A DNA stretch of 9,596 nucleotides. It comes from Tidjanibacter sp. (lineage in GTDB: Bacteria > Bacteroidota > Bacteroidia > Bacteroidales > Rikenellaceae). The translations under genes and the position numbers were made by a program. This document shows, one piece after another, positions 7,034 to 9,596 of this stretch; within the stretch, counting starts at the first letter, position 1; every line of letters begins with the position of its first letter. The notes under the pieces are model-generated. The model was not told the DNA's origin. It saw only the letters and a program-made list of their open reading frames with translations, and ran no database searches. The stretch lies in the NCBI GenBank assembly GCA_017379955.1, contig JAFNVE010000081.1:1-9596 (forward strand), in the 5' to 3' direction.

Positions 7034-7618
7034 TTATACTATCTTTAATAATTGTTTGTCAATAAATTCGCGTCCCTTCTCGGTACACATACCGCGCATA
7101 TAAATCATAATCGCGGTCTTGGTATCGGCAGGAACAAACTTCTCCGCCTCGGGCAACCCAAAGATGTAGTTGGTGAAGGTCACAGCAAAGTAGTCCAGGT
7201 CGAGTTGAGAGAGTATTAAGCCCTCTTGTACGCCTTTCTGCAACTTTTTGTGGTTTTGGTCTAAGGTTTGATAGTAGTGTTTCTCGCTCATCTTCTTCGC
7301 AAGAGCAGGGTAGAGCTTGTTCAGTTCGCGGAGCAACCTTCCTACCTTGGGTTTGTCGAACGATGCACTAAATATCAACCAGAACTCCTCCAACACATTT
7401 TGTGCCTTGCTCACAATGTTATCGAAGAGGGTGTTTAACCTACTCATCATCGAATCGGTACACTCTTCGAGTAGTTTTTCACGGCTCTCAAAAAGCTCAT
7501 AGATGGTACGTTTGCTCATGCTGCAATGCACTGCAATATCGTCCATCCTTACCGCTTTGATGCCGTTCTCGTAGAAGAGTTTGGAAGCCTCCTCAATTAC
7601 ATAACTCCTTGTATCCAT
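7034..7618 (-). CDS. TetR-family transcriptional regulator of the efflux operon
   Basis: This 194-aa protein has the usual TetR length. The N-terminus MDTRSYVIEEASKLFYENGIKAVRMDDIA (1-28) leads into the DNA-binding helix-turn-helix at ~24-43, with recognition segment CSMSKRTIYELF (32-43), followed by ESREKLLEE. The rest (~50-190) is all helical and should hold the ligand-binding and dimer domain, with FWLIFSASF (79-87) and YFAVTFTNYIFGLPEAEKF (143-161) as hydrophobic parts. The effector is not predictable. It is the first gene of the pump operon on the same strand, not divergent from it. That suggests autoregulation, and pump genes that are not independently silenced. Only the ATG at 7616-7618 gives a full HTH domain. 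Repressor action is assumed from the family; activators exist but are rarer. Confidence 0.93.
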   Translation of the reverse strand: MDTRSYVIEEASKLFYENGIKAVRMDDIAVHCSMSKRTIYELFESREKLLEECTDSMMSRLNTLFDNIVSKAQNVLEEFWLIFSASFDKPKVGRLLRELNKLYPALAKKMSEKHYYQTLDQNHKKLQKGVQEGLILSQLDLDYFAVTFTNYIFGLPEAEKFVPADTKTAIMIYMRGMCTEKGREFIDKQLLKIV

Positions 7619-7652
7619 ACTGTTTTTTTTGCTCAGAGGGGGTTTTTAGGGG

Positions 7653-7667
7653 TTTGAGCGCTACAAA
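7653..7667. promoter_or_regulatory. Imperfect palindrome at the predicted transcription start (candidate operator)
   Basis: The plus strand reads TTTGAGCGCTACAAA: a perfect AGCGCT core flanked by TTTG and CAAA, with one extra A on the right. It overlaps the end of the -7 box and the expected start site of the tetR operon, a normal place for a repressor operator. It is a candidate only. Confidence 0.35.
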
Positions 7668-7695
7668 ATTACGATAGAAAACTTGAAATACCAAA
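7664..7695 (-). promoter_or_regulatory. Main promoter of the efflux operon
   Basis: The minus strand has TTTG (7692-7695), 20 bp, then TAATTTTG (7664-7671). This matches both the -33 and -7 elements of the primary Bacteroidota sigma factor at normal spacing. Transcription should start near 7658-7661, giving a leader of about 40 nt before the tetR ATG. Confidence 0.75.
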
Positions 7696-7706
7696 CGAGT
7701 TTTCAA
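7683..7706. promoter_or_regulatory. Inverted repeat over the -33 element (candidate TetR operator)
   Basis: TTGAAA (7683-7688) and TTTCAA (7701-7706) are exact inverted repeats separated by 12 bp. The centre falls on the -33 element at 7692-7695. A dimer bound here would block RNA polymerase. Arms are only 6 bp and AT-rich, so chance occurrence is possible. Confidence 0.35.
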
Positions 7707-7772
7707 ATTTTACATAATCTTAACATTGACCAAAAAGCATGGCTAAAAGTGTTATAATGAACAATTAACGTG

Positions 7773-7780
7773 CAAAAGTA
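7773..7780 (-). promoter_or_regulatory. Second candidate -7 element upstream of tetR
   Basis: The minus strand reads TACTTTTG followed by CAC, a perfect TAnnTTTG box, about 155 bp before tetR. No TTG at the right distance marks a -33 element. It could give a longer operon transcript with a ~150-nt leader, or a short RNA, or be a chance match. Confidence 0.35.
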
Positions 7781-7879
7781 GAGAGATAGTATTATGGAAA
7801 GTTGTAGAAAAGGGGTGATTTTCTGCCCAGATGGTGCAAATTTTGCTTTTTTGCGTAACAATTCAGACAATTGTACTGC

Positions 7880-7912
7880 AAAACAAAAGCCGAGTGGGCT
7901 TTACTCGGCTTT
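7880..7912 (-). terminator. Intrinsic terminator of aroB
   Basis: AAAGCCGAGT (7886-7895) and ACTCGGCTTT (7903-7912) form a perfect 10-bp stem with a 7-nt loop. On the minus strand the 3' arm continues into a T-rich tract (TTTTGTTTTG), 27 bp after the aroB stop. The plus-strand side has a weaker T-tract (TTTAATATATT), so it may act weakly in both directions. Confidence 0.88.
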
Positions 7913-7939
7913 AATATATTGTTCGGAGATTTGGCAAAA

Positions 7940-8962
7940 TCAGTTTTGTTTCTCGCAAATCTCTACCTCCTCAATTCTGCATTTGCCAATCCTCTCGGGA
8001 AGGATGAGGGCAAGGAGATTGCCTCGGCGTTTCTTGTCGCGCAGGATAGCATTTTGGAGTTCGTGTAGGTCAACAGGCGAAGAGGTTGGCAGACCGTAAT
8101 TATCTAATAGTGTGATGATTCGCTCTGCACACTCGGCACTGCATACCCCTCGCTCTGCGGCATAGCGCGCCACGACACCCATACCCGCAGCCACAGCCTC
8201 GCCGTGCAACATCTTGCGACTACACTTCTCAATGGCGTGACCTATGGTGTGTCCGAGGTTGAGAAGTCGTCGTTCGCCCGCCTCGCGTTCGTCACGCTCC
8301 ACAATGGCAGCCTTCACTCGCACAGCTCTCTCGATTGCCTGGCTGAGCAAGTCGGTATCTTTACGAAAATCGTCAAATGAGTGATTCTTAAATAGTTCAA
8401 ACAGCGTTTCATCCCCAATTACTGCCGCCTTAACCATCTCGGCAATACCCGCACGGAACTCTCTGTCGGGGAGTGAGCCGAGAAGTGCGGAGTCGCAAAT
8501 CACAAATTCGGGCTGATTGAAGCAACCCACCATATTTTTAAAGCCGTCGAGGTTGACACCATTTTTGCCGCCCACACTCGCATCCACCTGAGCCAATAGA
8601 GTAGTGGGTACAAATCCAAAGCGTATACCTCTCATATATATAGAGGCTACAAAACCCGTGATGTCGGTGACAATACCGCCACCAATACCGAGCAGGAAGG
8701 TGGAGCGGTCGGCTTCGCGGGAGATAAGTTCGCGCATCAACTCCTCGACAGTGTGGAGTGTCTTTATGCTCTCGCCCTGTCCGATGATAATCTTCTCGTA
8801 GGGTGCGAGTAGTTCGGCGTGGCAACGGTCAATATTGGCATCTGCAATGACAATAACCCTTGCCGTAGGGGGCAGAAACTCGGCAAGGAGTTCGCCCGCA
8901 GAGCCGAAAACCACCTTGCTCTCTGAGCCGTCCAGACGGGGAATCAGGATTTTTCTCTCCAT
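7940..8962 (-). CDS. aroB: 3-dehydroquinate synthase
   Basis: The enzyme turns 3-deoxy-D-arabino-heptulosonate 7-phosphate into 3-dehydroquinate, step two of the shikimate pathway, using NAD+ and a divalent metal. From the ATG at 8960-8962 the protein is 340 aa and begins MERKILIPRLDGSESKVVFG. The NAD-binding motif GGGIVTDITGFVASIYMRGI is at 94-113, then FVPTTLLAQVDASVGGKNGVN (117-137) with substrate-contacting Lys133. Metal ligands by homology to the Aspergillus enzyme are Glu175 (AGIAEMVK), His238 (LNLGHTIGH) and His253 (LHGEAVAAG); His242 is the nearby catalytic histidine. An in-frame ATG at 8995 would add 11 hydrophobic residues, but it lies upstream of the predicted -7 box at 8983-8990 and so would not be transcribed; the shorter start is preferred. 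It has its own terminator and is divergent from typA. Confidence 0.96.
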   Translation of the reverse strand: MERKILIPRLDGSESKVVFGSAGELLAEFLPPTARVIVIADANIDRCHAELLAPYEKIIIGQGESIKTLHTVEELMRELISREADRSTFLLGIGGGIVTDITGFVASIYMRGIRFGFVPTTLLAQVDASVGGKNGVNLDGFKNMVGCFNQPEFVICDSALLGSLPDREFRAGIAEMVKAAVIGDETLFELFKNHSFDDFRKDTDLLSQAIERAVRVKAAIVERDEREAGERRLLNLGHTIGHAIEKCSRKMLHGEAVAAGMGVVARYAAERGVCSAECAERIITLLDNYGLPTSSPVDLHELQNAILRDKKRRGNLLALILPERIGKCRIEEVEICEKQN

Positions 8963-8982
8963 AAAAATTGATATTAGTAGAG

Positions 8983-8990
8983 CAAATGTA
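8983..8990 (-). promoter_or_regulatory. Candidate aroB promoter, -7 element
   Basis: The minus strand reads TACATTTG, a perfect TAnnTTTG match, 20 bp before the preferred ATG. The predicted leader is short, about 15 nt. No clear -33 element is seen. Confidence 0.55.
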
Positions 8991-9012
8991 AACAATTTTA
9001 ACGAATAATTCC

Positions 9013-9020
9013 TACCTTTG
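9013..9020 (+). promoter_or_regulatory. Candidate typA promoter, -7 element
   Basis: The plus strand reads TACCTTTG followed by CGGG, a perfect and typical Bacteroidota -7 element. The typA ATG lies 25 bp downstream. No clear -33 TTTG is seen. It lies only 22 bp from the -7 box of aroB on the other strand, so the two promoters overlap back to back. Confidence 0.65.
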
Positions 9021-9045
9021 CGGGTCGAAAATATAGAGGAAAAAG

Positions 9046-9596
9046 ATGCAGAAACTGAGAAACATTGCTATCATCGCACACGTTGACCACGGTAAAACTA
9101 CTCTGGTCGACAAGATGATTTTGCAGGGCAACCTGCTCCGAGGTCGTGATAACAACTCGGGCGAACTGATTATGGACAATAACGATTTGGAGCGTGAGCG
9201 TGGTATCACCATCCTTTCGAAGAACGTGTCGGTAATCTATAAGGACTACAAAATCAACATCATAGACACTCCGGGCCACTCCGACTTTGGTGGCGAGGTG
9301 GAGCGCGTGCTCAATATGGCGGATGGCGTGTTGCTCTTGGTAGATGCATTTGAGGGTACTATGCCTCAGACCCGTTTCGTGTTGCAGAAGGCACTCTCGC
9401 TTGGCAAGAAACCTATCGTGGTAATCAACAAGGTGGATAAACCCAACTGCCGTCCCGACTATGTATATGAGCAGGTGTTCGACCTTATGTTCACCCTCGG
9501 TGCATCGGATGATCAGCTCGATTTCCGCGTGATTTATGGTAGTGCAAAGCAGGGATGGATGAGCCATAAGCCCACCGAGCGCACCACCGATATCAC
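9046..9596 (+). CDS. typA: Translational GTPase TypA/BipA, N-terminal part (runs off the right edge)
   Basis: TypA/BipA is a ribosome-binding GTPase of the EF-G/LepA class, linked to ribosome assembly and stress or cold growth. About 183 of an expected ~600 codons are visible, covering most of the G domain. It begins [19 protein letters not shown], with the P-loop at 11-19. Switch I has [17 protein letters not shown] (44-60), the variant typical of TypA rather than EF-G or LepA. G3 is DTPGH (74-78), G4 NKVD (128-131) and G5 SAKQG (166-170). All nucleotide-binding motifs are intact. A purine-rich GAGGAAAAAG directly precedes the ATG, with GAGG at 9036-9039, a better ribosome binding site than at most genes here. 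It is transcribed away from aroB. Domains II, III, V and the TypA-specific C-terminal domain lie beyond the window. Confidence 0.96.
   Translation, partial: MQKLRNIAIIAHVDHGKTTLVDKMILQGNLLRGRDNNSGELIMDNNDLERERGITILSKNVSVIYKDYKINIIDTPGHSDFGGEVERVLNMADGVLLLVDAFEGTMPQTRFVLQKALSLGKKPIVVINKVDKPNCRPDYVYEQVFDLMFTLGASDDQLDFRVIYGSAKQGWMSHKPTERTTDI

Larger units (their letters stand above)
1001..7618 (-). other. Five-gene efflux operon: regulator, outer-membrane factor, adaptor, pump, PII-like protein
   Basis: All five genes run on the minus strand with gaps of 2, 52, 73 and 14 bp. I see no terminator between them, a full promoter in front of the first, and a strong terminator after the last. Gene order matches the P. 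gingivalis pump cluster that ends in PG0541, from memory of that genome. Confidence 0.85.
7619..7939. other. 321-bp gene-free stretch between the efflux operon and aroB
   Basis: This AT-rich stretch holds, from the tetR side, an A/T-rich leader, a full promoter (7664-7695), two candidate operator palindromes, a second lone -7 box (7773-7780) and the aroB terminator (7880-7912). No convincing small gene is present. A plus-strand reading frame from 7794 runs antisense into aroB and has no conserved-looking protein. Confidence 0.75.

Noticed and set aside
7836..7855. Small palindrome GCAAATTTTGC followed by Ts, as a plus-strand terminator
   Set aside because: The arms are 5 bp, AT-rich and leave almost no loop, so no stable hairpin would form.
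7794..8099. Possible 101-aa plus-strand gene starting in the gene-free stretch
   Set aside because: It runs through the aroB terminator hairpin and antisense into aroB, and its protein lacks any recognisable pattern or plausible start context.
8998..9567. A 189-codon minus-strand frame opposite typA
   Set aside because: The plus strand encodes all five GTPase motifs in order, so this is a shadow.

Overview
The window looks like chromosome of a Bacteroidota bacterium, probably order Bacteroidales. The reasons are perfect TAnnTTTG -7 promoter elements in front of most transcription units, starts that mostly lack a Shine-Dalgarno sequence, and a small PII-like gene after an RND pump gene, as in Porphyromonas gingivalis (PG0541). 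Base composition and gene style look uniform. I see no mobile element, CRISPR array, tRNA or rRNA. The genus cannot be fixed from this sequence.

Layout, left to right. The minus strand carries the first ~280 codons of glutamate formimidoyltransferase (ftcD, histidine degradation), which runs off the left edge. A strong intrinsic terminator then closes a five-gene minus-strand operon. In transcription order the operon holds a TetR-family regulator, a TolC-like outer-membrane factor, a lipoprotein periplasmic adaptor, a 1049-aa RND inner-membrane pump and a 97-aa PII-fold accessory protein. A 321-bp gene-free stretch follows, with the operon's promoter and candidate operators and the terminator of the next gene. 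Then come aroB (3-dehydroquinate synthase, minus strand) and, divergent from it across an 83-bp promoter region, the first ~183 codons of the translational GTPase typA/bipA (plus strand), cut by the right edge.

How the genes work together. The three pump proteins should form a tripartite proton-driven efflux machine spanning both membranes. The regulator is the first gene of the same transcript, which suggests autoregulation: ligand release would induce regulator and pump together. The last gene, of the little-studied PG0541 family, is the least understood part and the best candidate for new biology, possibly a cytoplasmic sensor or modulator of the pump.

Two glycine-rich low-complexity loops stand out. 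One is a Met-Gly loop in the pump's periplasmic porter domain, encoded by a perfect 15-bp tandem duplication. The other is a Gly-Thr loop of five 12-bp units, predicted to be surface-exposed, in the TolC-like protein. ftcD, aroB and typA look like ordinary housekeeping genes.
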